A stretch of DNA of 64,000 nucleotides from Pseudomonas nitroreducens NBRC 12694 (GTDB lineage Bacteria; Pseudomonadota; Gammaproteobacteria; Pseudomonadales; Pseudomonadaceae), in assembly GCF_002091755.1 (NCBI RefSeq), contig NZ_BDAI01000018.1, positions 9,418 through 73,417 on the forward strand, in the 5' to 3' direction. The notes below the pieces were generated by a model. It saw nothing but the letters and a program-made list of their open reading frames with translations. It did not search any database and was not told the DNA's origin. The translations under genes and the position numbers were made by a program. Shown here in pieces: positions 8,463 through 18,655 of the stretch (positions within the stretch are counted from its first letter, which is position 1; each line of letters starts with the position of its first letter).

Positions 8463-10783
8463 GCAGGCGCCTCGCCATCGGCATCGGCGACGGCACGTTC
8501 GGCCGCTTGCAGGCGTTCGCGGGCGGAGGCCAGGGCGTGGTAGCCGGCGCCTTCGCGCTCGAGCTTCTTCAGGTCGGCACGGGCGTAGGCCAGTTCGGTC
8601 TTGGCGGCGCGCAGGGCGGCTGTCACCGGGCGCTTGTCGGTACGCACGAGGTCTGGCGGCGCCTTGCCGCTGGCGTCTTCGGCGGCGTGCAGGGCGGCTT
8701 CCGCGGCAGCGAGGGTCAGGCGGATCGCGTCCAGTTCCTCGGCGGTGGCACCTTCGCGTTCAGCGGCGCGCAAGGCATCGCGCTGGGTGATGTAGGCCAG
8801 CTTGGCCTGGCGCAGGGCGAGTACGCCGTCGACGGGCTGAGCGGCTTGCGGGTCGGTCGGCACAGCGGTCCCCTGCAATTCGTTGAGTTGGCGTTCGATG
8901 CGCTCGACGTCCGCACGCAAGGAGGCGAGGGTGGCGCGCTGCTCGTCCGTGGGGGATTCGCCGAAGGCCTTTTCGGACTTCTTCAACTGGGCGCGGGCCA
9001 TGGCGGCGTCGATCTTCGCTTTCTTCAGCGCGGCTTCATTGGAGGCAGGCGCAGCGAATGGCGCCGGCGCGGCGTTGGTGCCCTCCGATTCGGCTGCCGC
9101 CAGTGCGGCCTTGGCCTCCTCGGCGGCGATGCGCAATTCGGCCACCTGGGCGCGCAGTTGGTCGGTGTCGTGGGTGGCCAATTGCTTCTCGGCTTTCTTC
9201 AGCGCCACCTGGGCCATGCTTGCTTCGATCTTCAGACGCTTGAGTTGGTCGGGCGCATTGCCCACGGACTTCTCGGCCTTCACCCGTTCGATGACCGATT
9301 GCGCGGCGGGCGCGCTCGGCGATGCGATCTCGGGCTGTTCTTCCTGCACACGCGCGGCGCGTTCCTGGCGGGCCAGGCGGTCGGCGGCGCGCCGATCTTC
9401 TTCGTTGCGCAGGCGCTCCTGGCGTTGTTCGAAGCGCAGGCGCGATTGCTCGGCCTTCAACTGCCGCTGTTCCAGTTCGCGGATCTCGGCCTTGGATGCG
9501 CGATAGTACTGCACCAGAGGAATGCTCGACGGGCACACGTAGGCACAGGCGCCGCACTCGATGCAGTCGAACAGATTGTGCGCCACGAGTCGCTCGTGAT
9601 CCTCCGCGAAAAAATACAGCTGTTGCGGCAACAGGCTGGCCGGGCAGACCTGCGCACAATCGCCACAGCGGATGCATGGCATGGCCGGCGCCGGCAATGG
9701 CAGCTCTTCGCGGGTGGCGGCCAGCAGGCAGTTGGCGGTCTTGAGCAGCGGCGCGTCGAGCGATGGCAGGCTGTCGCCCATCAGCGGGCCGCCGAGGATC
9801 AGCCGGTCAAGCTTGTCGAGATCGAGGCCGGCGAAATCCAGCAACTCGCCCACCGGCGTGCCGATCAGCGCTTCGACGTTGCACGGGCGCGCCAGCGCGG
9901 CGCCGGCCAGGGTGGTGATGCGCGAGATCAGCGGTTGCCCGCGCAGCACGGCGTCGGCCACGGCAACGGCGGTGGCGACGTTCACGCAGAGCATGCCGAT
10001 GTCCGCCGGCAGGCCGCCGGAAGGGACTTCGCGGCCGGTGAGAACCTGGATCAGCTGGCGCTCGCCGCCCGAAGGGTAGCGGGTCGGGATCGCCTGCAGC
10101 CGGATGTTCCGCTCACCGATGGCGGCCTGCACGGCGGCGATGGCCTGGGGCTTGTCGTCCTCGATGCCGACCAGCACCTGTTGCGGCTGGAGGACATGCA
10201 TCAGCACCTCGATGCCTTCCACCAGTTCGACGGCGCGTTCGCGCATCAGCAGGTCGTCGGCGCTGATGTACGGCTCGCACTCGGCGCCGTTGATGATCAG
10301 GGTATGCAGGTCGTCCTGCGCGCGGGAGGCCAGCTTGGCGGCGGTGGGGAAGCCGGCGCCGCCGAGGCCGGCGATGCCCGACTGGCGGATGCGCTCCAGC
10401 ACTTCGACGCCGGAGAGCGAGCTGTAGTCGGACAGGGGCACACACGTGGCCCATTCCTCTGCGCCGTCGCTTTCAATGACGATGGCGGGCGCCGTCAGGC
10501 CGGAGGGGTGTGGGTAAGGCTGCTCGCTCACCTCGACCACGACACCGGAAGTCGGCGCATGCAGCGCGGCGCTGATAGTGCTGCCGGCCTCTGCGATCAG
10601 TTGGCCCTTGAGTACGCGCTGGCCGGCCTCGACGCAGGGGCGCGCGGGCTCGCCGATATGCTGTTGCAGGGGCAACACCAGCCGGCGTGGCAGTGGCGGA
10701 TGCTGGATCGGCGTGGCGGTGGATTGCTGCTTGTTGGCTGGCAATCTCAGGCCGCCCGGGAAATTCCAGACCTGCATGTTCAT
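8459..10783 (-). CDS. rnfC: Rnf electron transport complex subunit RnfC with long C-terminal repeat tail
   Basis: The 774-residue cytoplasmic subunit oxidises NADH and feeds the Rnf chain. An NADH/FMN Rossmann region contains [10 protein letters not shown] at 141-150. Two [4Fe-4S] motifs follow: Cys370/373/376/380 and Cys407/410/413/417. From about 440 to the end the protein is a charged, Ala/Lys/Glu-rich tail with roughly four imperfect repeats of about 60 residues, predicted helical. Such tails are usual in gammaproteobacterial RnfC. The ATG at 10783 overlaps the rnfB stop; longer readings upstream belong to a shadow of rnfB. Confidence 0.95.
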   Translation of the reverse strand: MNMQVWNFPGGLRLPANKQQSTATPIQHPPLPRRLVLPLQQHIGEPARPCVEAGQRVLKGQLIAEAGSTISAALHAPTSGVVVEVSEQPYPHPSGLTAPAIVIESDGAEEWATCVPLSDYSSLSGVEVLERIRQSGIAGLGGAGFPTAAKLASRAQDDLHTLIINGAECEPYISADDLLMRERAVELVEGIEVLMHVLQPQQVLVGIEDDKPQAIAAVQAAIGERNIRLQAIPTRYPSGGERQLIQVLTGREVPSGGLPADIGMLCVNVATAVAVADAVLRGQPLISRITTLAGAALARPCNVEALIGTPVGELLDFAGLDLDKLDRLILGGPLMGDSLPSLDAPLLKTANCLLAATREELPLPAPAMPCIRCGDCAQVCPASLLPQQLYFFAEDHERLVAHNLFDCIECGACAYVCPSSIPLVQYYRASKAEIRELEQRQLKAEQSRLRFEQRQERLRNEEDRRAADRLARQERAARVQEEQPEIASPSAPAAQSVIERVKAEKSVGNAPDQLKRLKIEASMAQVALKKAEKQLATHDTDQLRAQVAELRIAAEEAKAALAAAESEGTNAAPAPFAAPASNEAALKKAKIDAAMARAQLKKSEKAFGESPTDEQRATLASLRADVERIERQLNELQGTAVPTDPQAAQPVDGVLALRQAKLAYITQRDALRAAEREGATAEELDAIRLTLAAAEAALHAAEDASGKAPPDLVRTDKRPVTAALRAAKTELAYARADLKKLEREGAGYHALASARERLQAAERAVADADGEAPA

Positions 10784-11334
10784 GCCGCCTGCTCCCGGTC
10801 GCTGTGGATCAGTCGGTCCTGCGGCAGCGGCCACCTCCAGTCGGCGACGCCTACCGGCAGGTCGCGCATCTCGATGCAGTCCACCGGGCAGGGTTCCAGG
10901 CACAGGTCGCAGCCGGTGCACTCGTCGACGATCACCGTGTGCATCAGCTTGGCGGCGCCGACGATGGCGTCCACCGGGCAGGCGCGGATGCACTTGGTGC
11001 AACCGATGCATTCGGCTTCGCGGATGTAGGCCACGCGCAGCGGCGTTTCTTCGGCGGCGTCCAGCGGCAGCGGTTCGACGCCCAGCAGGTCGGCCAGGGC
11101 GGCGATGGTCGCGGCGCCGCCGGGCGGGCACTTGTTGATCGCATCGCCGTCGGCGATGGCCTGGGCGTAGGGCTTGCAGCCGGCATAACCGCACTGGCCG
11201 CACTGGGTTTGCGGCAGCAGGTCATTGATCTGCACGGCGATCGATTCGTCAGCGACCTTCACCCGCGCCGACGCCAGGCGCAACGCCACGGCGCCGGCAA
11301 GGCAGAGCAGGATGATCAGCAGCGCCGCGATCAT
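10780..11334 (-). CDS. rnfB: Rnf electron transport complex subunit RnfB (iron-sulfur)
   Basis: The 184-residue subunit has an N-terminal membrane helix (1-22). A Cys-rich domain follows with Cys45/48/53/69 and two ferredoxin-type [4Fe-4S] motifs, Cys109/112/115/119 and Cys139/142/145/149. It is the entry/exit point for low-potential electrons. The ATG at 11334 overlaps the rnfA stop, which settles the start within a longer reading frame. Its end overlaps rnfC. Confidence 0.95.
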   Translation of the reverse strand: MIAALLIILLCLAGAVALRLASARVKVADESIAVQINDLLPQTQCGQCGYAGCKPYAQAIADGDAINKCPPGGAATIAALADLLGVEPLPLDAAEETPLRVAYIREAECIGCTKCIRACPVDAIVGAAKLMHTVIVDECTGCDLCLEPCPVDCIEMRDLPVGVADWRWPLPQDRLIHSDREQAA

Positions 11335-11915
11335 GGCTTGAGCAGCCCGCTGAAGCCCATGAACGCCAGGGACATCAGGCCCGCGGTGATCATGCCGATG
11401 GCCGCGCCCTTGAACGGCTTGGGCACGTCGGCGATGGCGATGCGCTCGCGCAGGGCGGCGAACAGCACCAGCACCAGGGTGAAGCCCAGCCCGGCGCCGA
11501 ATCCCTGGAAGATGGACTGCAGAAAGCCGAATTCGGGCTTGCGGGCATTCAGCAGGGCCACGCCCAGCACGATGCAGTTGGTGGTGATCAACGGCAGGAA
11601 GATGCCCAGCCCGCGGGCCAGCAGCGGGCTGGTCCTCTTCACCAGCAGCTCGGTGAACTGCACCACCAGGGCGATCACCAGGATGAAGGCGATGGTACGC
11701 AGGAATTCCAGGTCCAGCGGTTGCAGCACGTAGCGCTGCAGGATGTAGCTGAAGGCCGAGGCGAGGGTGAGCACGAAGGTGGTCGCCAGGGCCAGCGCAA
11801 ACGCCGCCTCGATCTTGCGCGACACGCCCATGAACGGGCAGATGCCGAGGAATTGCACCAGCACGAAATTGTTGACCAGGATGGCGCTGACCAGGATCAG
11901 GGCGAGTTCGGTCAT
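11331..11915 (-). CDS. rnfA: Rnf electron transport complex subunit RnfA
   Basis: The 194-residue, six-helix membrane subunit is paralogous to RnfE. Landmarks are [18 protein letters not shown] near residues 15-32 and [17 protein letters not shown] in mid-protein, the Cys residues of which bind an intramembrane iron centre in characterised homologues. It is the first gene of rnfABCDGE-nth. The reading frame is open for about 120 codons upstream, but the ATG at 11915 gives the family start MTELALI. Confidence 0.95.
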   Translation of the reverse strand: MTELALILVSAILVNNFVLVQFLGICPFMGVSRKIEAAFALALATTFVLTLASAFSYILQRYVLQPLDLEFLRTIAFILVIALVVQFTELLVKRTSPLLARGLGIFLPLITTNCIVLGVALLNARKPEFGFLQSIFQGFGAGLGFTLVLVLFAALRERIAIADVPKPFKGAAIGMITAGLMSLAFMGFSGLLKP

Positions 11916-12123
11916 GGCCGGGCACTCGCAGCCAGGCGCGAGGGGAGGCGGATCATGCTCGGAGACCGGTGGTCGGCGGGTTGATGGCGACGAGAGTGCA
12001 TAGGTCGAATACAAGGTGCGAAGTCGGTAATTGTACCTCCCCGAAATCAGTTGCGGTGCCAGGGGTGGCGGGAGGAACATCAGCGGCTGCCGAACCTGAT
12101 CGGTTCCCCTCACGGAAGTCGCG

Positions 12124-12654
12124 ATGCGCAAAACTCTGTCCGGACGCCTTACCGCACTCTGCCTGCTGTTCTCCAGTGGCCTGGCTTCGGCTGCCCCCTT
12201 TACCACGTCTGACCTGGTCAGTTGGCCGCGGATGAATGTCGCCGATTTCGCCTGCCTGCTGGAACAGCGCACCGGTCACGCCGACGCGCAGTTCAGTTGC
12301 GCCGCCAGCAGGAAGCTGAGCAACTGGGGTGACGCCTGCCATGACACCGACCTCAGCTACGCCGGCCCGCAGTTGCCCGAAGCCTTGGCGCGGCAACTGA
12401 ACCCGCATGTCACGGCGGTGGACCTGGACTGGGAGTACGGCCGCCTGCAGTCGGTGAACGTCACCTTCGACAAGATCATGACCGCGGAGGAAGTCGCGGA
12501 CATCTTCCCGGACGTGAACCTGGAAGACCCGACATCACGGGAAAACCTGAGCAACGCCTCGCTGCAGGACTGCGCCGAAGACGCCTCCTGCCTCTATCTG
12601 GAAGGTTTCGAGCACCTGGGCGGCGGCGATGTGGACTGCGAGGACGCTCAGTAG
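12124..12654 (+). CDS. Secreted Cys-rich hypothetical protein
   Basis: A 176-residue protein with a clear Sec signal peptide (about 1-23, cleaved after ASA). The mature part is acidic and has six Cys, enough for three disulfides in the periplasm. I recognise no domain. It is transcribed divergently from rnfA with a 208-base spacer. Its stop overlaps the 3' end of the convergent DUF350 gene by seven bases. In P. aeruginosa the gene next to rnfA at this site (PA3488) encodes a T6SS lipase immunity protein; homology was not established here. Confidence 0.8.
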   Translation: MRKTLSGRLTALCLLFSSGLASAAPFTTSDLVSWPRMNVADFACLLEQRTGHADAQFSCAASRKLSNWGDACHDTDLSYAGPQLPEALARQLNPHVTAVDLDWEYGRLQSVNVTFDKIMTAEEVADIFPDVNLEDPTSRENLSNASLQDCAEDASCLYLEGFEHLGGGDVDCEDAQ

Positions 12655-13046
12655 GTCATGCAGGCGGCGTTGAGCAGCCCCACGCACAGCGAGGCGCCGC
12701 CGAGGAACACGCCGTGGGCCAGGGTATTGTCGGCAATGCCGCCCTTGAGCTCCGGCACCACGCGCGACAGCCCGAGGAATACCAGCACCTGCACCAGCAT
12801 GGCGATCGCGCCCCAGATCAGCATGTCGATGATGCTGACGCTGTGGGCGATGGCGCTTGCCAGCGGCAGGGCGAAGCCGAGCAAGGTGCCGACCAGCGCC
12901 ACGGCGGCACTGAGGTTGCCCTGGCGGATCAGCTGGATTTCCGCGTAGGGCGTCAGGCGGATGTAGAGGCTGGTGAACAGGCCGAACAGGCCGATGGTCG
13001 CGGCAAAATACGCGAGAAAGTTGGGCAGGGTCTGCAGCAGGTTCAT
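12648..13046 (-). CDS. DUF350 inner-membrane protein (YjfL family)
   Basis: At 132 residues it has the exact length of E. coli YjfL (UPF0719). Four membrane helices are visible: about 8-25, 45-66, 75-95 and 108-128. The ATG at 13046 is preferred over an upstream start that would add 20 residues overlapping the ATP-grasp gene. It is the last gene of a four-gene minus-strand cassette that parallels yjfM-yjfC-yjfL. Function unknown; DUF350 proteins often accompany ATP-grasp and PspA-like genes. Confidence 0.87.
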   Translation of the reverse strand: MNLLQTLPNFLAYFAATIGLFGLFTSLYIRLTPYAEIQLIRQGNLSAAVALVGTLLGFALPLASAIAHSVSIIDMLIWGAIAMLVQVLVFLGLSRVVPELKGGIADNTLAHGVFLGGASLCVGLLNAACMTY

Positions 13047-13056
13047 GGCAAATCCT

Positions 13057-14172
13057 TCAGACGAAATAGTGGGGGACGAAGCGGCTGCTGTCGCGGGTGA
13101 TGGCACTGGCGTCCTCGCGGATGCCCAGGCCGGCGGCCTGGCCGTCGATCACCCAGCAGCCGAGCACGGCGTAGTTGTCGCCGTGCCTGGCCAACGGTGC
13201 GTAGCTTTGATAGATGCAGGGCGCGTCGGCATGGGGGCCGTCGCTTTCCAGCTGCAGATCGTCGGCGACGATGCGGATGTTCTCGCCCTCGCGCGAATAC
13301 AGAGGCTTGCGCACGTAGGCGCCGGGGAGGTCCTGGCGGTAGCTGGCCGGTAGCAGGTTCGGATGGCCGGGGTTGAGCTTCCAGAGGATTGGCAGCATGG
13401 CCTTGCTCGACATCAGCAGCTTCCAGGCGGGCTCCAGGAAGCGGATGTCGCTGCGCTCCAGGTGCTCGGCGAAACTGTCCTGCAGCAGCCACTCCCAGGG
13501 ATAGAGCTTGAAGCAGTGACGGATGTCCTGCTCGTACTGGTCGATGAAGGTGCCGCGCCCGGCGTGGTGGCCGATGAATTCCAGCGGCAGGTAGCGTGTC
13601 GGCAAGCCGGCCTGGTGCGCGGTGTCGAGCAGGTAGAGGACATTGCCGGTGTCTTCCTCGTGGCCATCGATGGCGGTGAAGTGCAGCGTGCCGTCGGGGG
13701 CGATGGCCTTCCAGCGCGCGATCAGCTTCTCGTGCAGCGAGTTGAACTGGTCGGCGTCCGGGTTCACGTCATTGAGCCATTGCCACTGCACCACGCTGGC
13801 CTCCAGCAGGCCGGTCGGCGTGTCGGCGTTGTACTCGAGCATCTTTGGTGGGCCTTCGCCGTTCCAGGCGAAGTCGAAGCGGCCATAGAGGCTCGGGTCC
13901 TGGCGCTGCCAGGAGCGCATGATTTCCTCGCGGGCACCCGGCGGCAGCTGGAAGGGCTCGAAGTGGCCGGTGCGAATCACCCATTCCACACATTCCAGGT
14001 AGCGCTGGTGCAGGTCTTCGCTGGCGGCTTCCAGCGTCTCGATCTGCTCGAGGCTGAATTCATAGGCCACCGATTCGTCCCAGTACAGGCCGTCGATGCT
14101 GTGGAAGGTGAAGCCGACCGCCTCGCAGCGCTCGCGCCAGTCGGGGCGCGGCGTCATCGCCAGACGACGCAT
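13057..14172 (-). CDS. Glutathionylspermidine synthase-family ATP-grasp protein (YjfC/YgiC-like)
   Basis: A 371-residue cytosolic protein of the glutathionylspermidine synthase preATP-grasp/ATP-grasp fold. Family signatures are the N-terminal W-x-E-x-x-Y segment (LYWDESVAYEF, about 29-39), LYGRFDFAWNGEGPPKMLEYNADTP-type core at about 95-120, and the C-terminal PLYSREGENI and QSYAPLARHGDNYAVLGCWV segments. E. coli YgiC and YjfC ligate an unknown substrate; the amidase domain of true GspS is absent. The start overlaps the preceding stop by one base (TGATG), indicating coupling. Confidence 0.9.
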   Translation of the reverse strand: MRRLAMTPRPDWRERCEAVGFTFHSIDGLYWDESVAYEFSLEQIETLEAASEDLHQRYLECVEWVIRTGHFEPFQLPPGAREEIMRSWQRQDPSLYGRFDFAWNGEGPPKMLEYNADTPTGLLEASVVQWQWLNDVNPDADQFNSLHEKLIARWKAIAPDGTLHFTAIDGHEEDTGNVLYLLDTAHQAGLPTRYLPLEFIGHHAGRGTFIDQYEQDIRHCFKLYPWEWLLQDSFAEHLERSDIRFLEPAWKLLMSSKAMLPILWKLNPGHPNLLPASYRQDLPGAYVRKPLYSREGENIRIVADDLQLESDGPHADAPCIYQSYAPLARHGDNYAVLGCWVIDGQAAGLGIREDASAITRDSSRFVPHYFV

Positions 14173-14507
14173 CAGCCGCCCCCGGAGAAGCGGGCGCCGG
14201 AGTGGCCGAAGCCACCGCGGGTGACCAACTGGCGCGACTGTACCTGGTAGGTCTGCGCGGTCTTCGGTCGTGAGCCGTCCTCGTAGCTCGGCCCACGATA
14301 ACGCCCAGAGCTGCTGCCGACATAACTACCGCCGCCGCTGCTGCTGGTGCCCGACTCTGGCTCGCAGGCGTTGGGCGTGGTGCCCCAGTCCTTCAGGCAG
14401 TCCTCGCGGTTGGCGTAGAGGTCGCGGTACACCGGGTTGTGGTGCAGCACGCTGTAGAGCACCCCGCCGGTGAGCAGGGTGGTGAAGACGATGTTGGATT
14501 TCTTCAT
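14172..14507 (-). CDS. YgiB/YjfM-like (DUF1190-type) small membrane or exported protein
   Basis: A 111-residue protein with an N-terminal hydrophobic segment (about 6-22, IVFTTLLTGGVLYSVL), a short motif YANREDCLKDWG around 35-45, and a low-complexity Ser/Gly-rich tail ending GARFSGGG. Cys-Asp pairs and a Gly/Ser tail are typical of the YgiB/YjfM proteins that sit beside YgiC/YjfC. The start at 14507 is fixed by an ATGA overlap with the upstream lipoprotein gene. Assignment relies partly on context. Confidence 0.7.
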   Translation of the reverse strand: MKKSNIVFTTLLTGGVLYSVLHHNPVYRDLYANREDCLKDWGTTPNACEPESGTSSSGGGSYVGSSSGRYRGPSYEDGSRPKTAQTYQVQSRQLVTRGGFGHSGARFSGGG

Positions 14508-15307
14508 GCTTTGTTCGCGGTGCGCCTGGAACCGAGTTTTCGCCACAACCAGCGCAGGATCAGGCCGGCGATGAGCAGTACCACCAGCAGCGGCAGGCCG
14601 AAGGCGGCGACCTGGATGGCATTGACGGTGCCGTCGGTAAGTTCGTCCAGCGAGTTGCCGAAGGCCCTGCCGATACGTGACCAGCGACCGGTCGGCTGGT
14701 ATTCGCTGGAGAAGTCCAGGGTCAGCAGGTTGGTGGCGATGCGTCGCTGTTGTTGGGCGGAGTCCTGGCGGGCGGCCTGCAACTGCTGCTCGACCTCTGC
14801 GGTGGCCTTGGCCAGGGCCAGCAGGTCGCTGACGCTCATGTCCTTGCGGCCCTGGAAGCCTTGCAGGGTCTGGTACTCACGCTCCAGGCGCTCGCGCAGC
14901 TGCTGGTTGTCGCTCACCGCCTGGGCGAGGTCTTCGGCCTGGGTGCGGCGGCTTTGCAGTTGGCCGCCTTCGGCCGCGAGGGCGACGAGCTTTTCCACGC
15001 CTTCGGGGACGATGCGAACCACGAGATGCGCGTTGCGCATCTGGCTGTCGCCGCTTTGCTCGATGGCAATCAGCTCGCAGGGGCCGAAGCGGTCCTGGGT
15101 GCAGGCATCGCGGGAGGCGGCCAGCTGCGCGTCGATACGCTCGCTGGCCAGGCGGATGCCGACCTGGTGTTCATAGGCGAGGAAGGAACCGGCCTTCGCC
15201 GCTTCCCCCTGGAAAGCGGCGCCGGAACCGGCGGCGTGCTCCGAGGGAGCGCCGCAGCCGGCGAGGGCGGCGCTCAGGAAGAGCGCTGCGCAGTGGTGCA
15301 GTTTCAT
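14504..15307 (-). CDS. DUF4349-type lipoprotein
   Basis: A 267-residue predicted lipoprotein: signal MKLHHCAALFLSAALAGC, with Cys18 in an LAGC lipobox. The mature part has a central coiled coil (about 140-195), a globular N-terminal region, and a C-terminal membrane helix (about 237-258) followed by a basic tail, as in DUF4349 proteins. AAGGAGG seven bases before the ATG at 15307 rules out the longer start. It begins the four-gene cassette running to 12648 and lies just after metG in the same direction. Confidence 0.8.
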   Translation of the reverse strand: MKLHHCAALFLSAALAGCGAPSEHAAGSGAAFQGEAAKAGSFLAYEHQVGIRLASERIDAQLAASRDACTQDRFGPCELIAIEQSGDSQMRNAHLVVRIVPEGVEKLVALAAEGGQLQSRRTQAEDLAQAVSDNQQLRERLEREYQTLQGFQGRKDMSVSDLLALAKATAEVEQQLQAARQDSAQQQRRIATNLLTLDFSSEYQPTGRWSRIGRAFGNSLDELTDGTVNAIQVAAFGLPLLVVLLIAGLILRWLWRKLGSRRTANKA

Positions 15308-15332
15308 CGAGGGCCTCCTTGCCGTCCGATGC

Positions 15333-17369
15333 TTACTTGACGCGCTGGCCCGGCTTGGCGCCGCTGTCCGGGCTGAGCAGGTAGATCTCTTCACCGCCGG
15401 GGCCGGCGGCCAGGACCATGCCCTCGGAGACGCCGAACTTCATCTTGCGCGGGGCCAGGTTGGCCACGTACAGGGTCAGGCGGCCTTCGAGCTTGCTCGG
15501 GTCCGGGTAGGCGCTCTTGATGCCGGAGAACACGTTGCGCTTCTCGTCGCCGATGTCCAGGGACAGGCGCAGCAGCTTGTCGGCACCCTCGACGAACTCG
15601 CACTTCTCGATCAGCGCGATGCGCAGGTCGACGGCGGCGAAGGCGTCGAAGTTGATTTCCGCGGCGAGCGGGTCCTTGGTCAGCTCGCCATTGCCGGCGG
15701 GTTTCGGGGCACTGGCGAGGAGGTCTTCCTTGGAGGCTTCGATCATGGCTTCGATTTTCGCAGGCTCGATACGGGTCATCAGCGGGTTGAACGGGTTCAA
15801 CTGGTGATTGGCCAGCAGTTGCTCGTGGTCGGCCCATTTCAGCGGGGCGACGTTGAGGAAGGCTTCGGCGGCAACGGCCAGCTTCGGCAGTACCGGCTTG
15901 AGGAAGATCACCAGCTGGCGGAACAGGTTCACGCCCAAGGCGCAGATGGCCTGGACTTCGTCCTGCTTGCCTTCCTGCTTGTTCAGCGACCAGGGCGCCT
16001 TGTCGGCGATCCAGGCGTTGGCCTGGTCGGCCAGGGCCATGATTTCGCGCATGGCGCGGCCGAAGTCACGGGCTTCGTAGGCGGCGGCGATGCTCGGCGC
16101 CGCGTCCTTGAAGGCCAGGGCCAGTTCCGGCGCGGGGTTGGCGTCCACCAGCAGGCCGTTGTTGCCCTTGTGGATAAAGCCGGCGCAACGGCTGGCGATG
16201 TTGACCACCTTGCCGACCAGGTCGGAGTTGACCTTCTGCACGAAGTCCTCGAGGTTCAGGTCGAGGTCGTCCACGCCGCGGCCCAGCTTGGAGGCGTAGT
16301 AGTAGCGCAGGTATTCCGGGTCCAGGTGGTCCAGGTAGGTGCGCGCCTTGACGAAGGTGCCGCGCGACTTGGACATCTTCTGGCCGTTGACGGTCAGATA
16401 GCCGTGCACGTTCAGCGCGGTCGGCTTGCGGTAGCCCGCGCCTTCGAGCATGGCCGGCCAGAACAGCGCGTGGAAGTTGACGATGTCCTTGCCGATGAAG
16501 TGGTACAGCTCGGCGTCCGAGCCCTGCTTCCAGTAGGCGTCGAAGTCCAGCTCCGGACGGCGCGCGCAGAGGTTCTGGAAGCTGGCCATGTAGCCGATCG
16601 GCGCATCCAGCCAGACGTAGAAGTACTTGCCCGGCGCGTCGGGAATCTCGAAGCCGAAATACGGCGCGTCGCGGGAGATATCCCACTCCTGCAGGCCGGA
16701 ATCCAGCCACTCGGCGAGCTTGTTGGCCACCGAATCCTGCAGGGCGCCGCTGCGGGTCCACTGCTGCAGCATGGCCTGGAAGTCAGGCAGCTTGAAGAAG
16801 TAGTGCAGCGATTCCTTGAGTACCGGGGTGGCGCCGGAAATCGCCGATTTCGGGTCCTTCAGCTCGGTGGGCGAGTAGGTCGCGCCGCAGGCTTCGCAGT
16901 TGTCGCCGTACTGGTCGGCGGTGCCGCACTTCGGGCAGGTGCCCTTGATGAAGCGGTCGGCCAGGAACATCTGCTTTTCCGGGTCGAAGTACTGGGTCAC
17001 CGGGCGGGTGGCGATGTGGCCGGCGTCACGCAGCTTCAGGTAGATGGCCGAGGACAGCTCGCGGTTCTCTTCCGAATGGGTCGAGTGGTAGTTGTCGAAC
17101 TCCACCAGGAAATCGGCGAAATCGCCCATGTGCTCGGCGCGCACGCCGTCGATCAGTTGCTCGGAGGTAATGCCTTCGCGCTCGGCGCGCAGCATGATGG
17201 CCGAACCGTGGGCATCGTCCGCGCACACGTACACCGCCTGGTTGCCACGCATTTTCTGGAAGCGAACCCAGATGTCGGTCTGGATGTACTCCAGCATGTG
17301 ACCGAGGTGGATCGAACCATTGGCGTAGGGCAGGGCGCTGGTGACGAGGATCTTGCGGGCTTCGGACAT
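15333..17369 (-). CDS. metG: Methionyl-tRNA synthetase
   Basis: The 678-residue class I synthetase charges tRNA-Met. The HIGH motif is HLGH at 21-24. The zinc knuckle has Cys145/148/158/161, and KMSKS is at 331-335. The anticodon-binding helical domain follows, and residues about 575-678 form the C-terminal tRNA-binding (Trbp111/EMAP-like) dimerisation domain. Length and domain order match the long form of other Pseudomonas. It is divergent from mrp/apbC across 185 bases. Confidence 0.98.
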   Translation of the reverse strand: MSEARKILVTSALPYANGSIHLGHMLEYIQTDIWVRFQKMRGNQAVYVCADDAHGSAIMLRAEREGITSEQLIDGVRAEHMGDFADFLVEFDNYHSTHSEENRELSSAIYLKLRDAGHIATRPVTQYFDPEKQMFLADRFIKGTCPKCGTADQYGDNCEACGATYSPTELKDPKSAISGATPVLKESLHYFFKLPDFQAMLQQWTRSGALQDSVANKLAEWLDSGLQEWDISRDAPYFGFEIPDAPGKYFYVWLDAPIGYMASFQNLCARRPELDFDAYWKQGSDAELYHFIGKDIVNFHALFWPAMLEGAGYRKPTALNVHGYLTVNGQKMSKSRGTFVKARTYLDHLDPEYLRYYYASKLGRGVDDLDLNLEDFVQKVNSDLVGKVVNIASRCAGFIHKGNNGLLVDANPAPELALAFKDAAPSIAAAYEARDFGRAMREIMALADQANAWIADKAPWSLNKQEGKQDEVQAICALGVNLFRQLVIFLKPVLPKLAVAAEAFLNVAPLKWADHEQLLANHQLNPFNPLMTRIEPAKIEAMIEASKEDLLASAPKPAGNGELTKDPLAAEINFDAFAAVDLRIALIEKCEFVEGADKLLRLSLDIGDEKRNVFSGIKSAYPDPSKLEGRLTLYVANLAPRKMKFGVSEGMVLAAGPGGEEIYLLSPDSGAKPGQRVK

Positions 17370-17554
17370 GATGATCGGCCGTTCCGGTTAAAACGAGGGA
17401 ATCGGCAACTATATAGGTCTGGGGCGAAATTTTCATCCGTGGGCCGCTTGGCCGTAGGGCTGAGCCCGAACTACCCCCGATGATCCCGAGCAAGGGGCGG
17501 ACGAGAGGCGTAAGATGCCCGCCTATTCTGCTCAGTCTTTCATCGGGAGTACCC

Positions 17555-18649
17555 ATGAGCGCCGTTACCCGTGCCACGGTGGAGGCCGTCCTCCGCCAGA
17601 TCAACGACCCCCACACCGGCCAGAACCTGCTGGACGCAGGCTACCTGCACGAGCTGGACATCCAGGGCGGGCGTGTCTCTCTGACCCTTGAGCTGGGTTA
17701 CGCCGCCGGCCTGTTCAAGAATGGCCTGGCGCAGACCGTGCAGATGGCCCTGGAGGCGCTGGACGGCGTCGACTCGGCGCAGGTCAAGGTGGAAACCCAC
17801 ATCGCCGCGCACAAGGCCCAGGCCCAGGTGCCGGGCATGAGCAACGTGAAGAACATCATCGCCGTGGCCTCCGGCAAGGGCGGCGTGGGCAAGTCCACCA
17901 CCGCCGCCAATCTCGCGCTGGCGCTGGCCCGCGAAGGCGCCAAGGTCGGCATCCTCGACGCCGACATCTATGGGCCGAGCCAGGGCATCATGTTCGGCAT
18001 CCCCGAGGGTACCCGGCCGAAGATCCGCGACCAGAAGTGGTTCATCCCGCTGGAGGCCCACGGGGTGGAAGTCATGTCCATGGCCTTCCTTACCGACGAC
18101 AACACCCCGGTGGTCTGGCGCGGCCCGATGGTCTCCGGTGCGCTGATCCAACTGATCACCCAGACCGCCTGGAACGACCTGGATTACCTGGTCATCGATA
18201 TGCCGCCGGGCACCGGCGACATCCAGCTGACCCTCGCGCAGAAGGTCCCGGTGGCCGGTGCGGTGATCGTCACCACCCCGCAGGACCTGGCCCTGCTGGA
18301 CGCCAAGAAGGGCGTGGAGATGTTCCGCAAGGTCAACATCCCGGTGCTGGGCGTGGTGGAGAACATGGCTGTGCACATCTGCTCCAACTGCGGCCATGCC
18401 GAGCACCTGTTCGGCGAGGGCGGCGGCGAGAAGCTGGCGGCGCAGTTCGGCGTCGACCTGCTGGCCTCGCTGCCGTTGTCCATGGCCATCCGCATGCAGG
18501 CCGACGGCGGCAAGCCCACCGTGGTTGCCGACCCGGAAAGCCAGCTGGCGATGATCTACCAGGAAACCGCGCGCTGCGTCGGCGCCCGCATCGCCCTGAG
18601 CGAGAAGGCCGCGCCGGCCATGCCGAATATTTCCATCAGCGACGATTGA
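17555..18649 (+). CDS. apbC: Iron-sulfur cluster carrier ATPase ApbC/Mrp
   Basis: A 364-residue cytosolic P-loop ATPase that carries and transfers [4Fe-4S] clusters. A MIP18-like domain covers about 5-85. The deviant Walker A GKGGVGKST lies at 107-115, and the cluster-binding CSNC pair is Cys276/Cys279. The ATG at 17555 follows GGGAG; an upstream in-frame reading is not supported. The next gene (MreB-like) is convergent and ends seven bases beyond the stop. Confidence 0.96.
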   Translation: MSAVTRATVEAVLRQINDPHTGQNLLDAGYLHELDIQGGRVSLTLELGYAAGLFKNGLAQTVQMALEALDGVDSAQVKVETHIAAHKAQAQVPGMSNVKNIIAVASGKGGVGKSTTAANLALALAREGAKVGILDADIYGPSQGIMFGIPEGTRPKIRDQKWFIPLEAHGVEVMSMAFLTDDNTPVVWRGPMVSGALIQLITQTAWNDLDYLVIDMPPGTGDIQLTLAQKVPVAGAVIVTTPQDLALLDAKKGVEMFRKVNIPVLGVVENMAVHICSNCGHAEHLFGEGGGEKLAAQFGVDLLASLPLSMAIRMQADGGKPTVVADPESQLAMIYQETARCVGARIALSEKAAPAMPNISISDD

Positions 18650-18655
18650 GTCGGT

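Noticed and set aside
8507..11029. An 840-codon plus-strand open frame opposite rnfC and rnfB
   Set aside because: It mirrors the codon structure of GC-rich genes on the other strand; composition is Gly/Arg/Gln/His-rich without domains, while rnfC and rnfB are certain.
15804..17483. A 559-codon plus-strand frame opposite metG
   Set aside because: metG is unambiguous; the opposite frame is a low-complexity shadow rich in Val, Gly, Arg and His.
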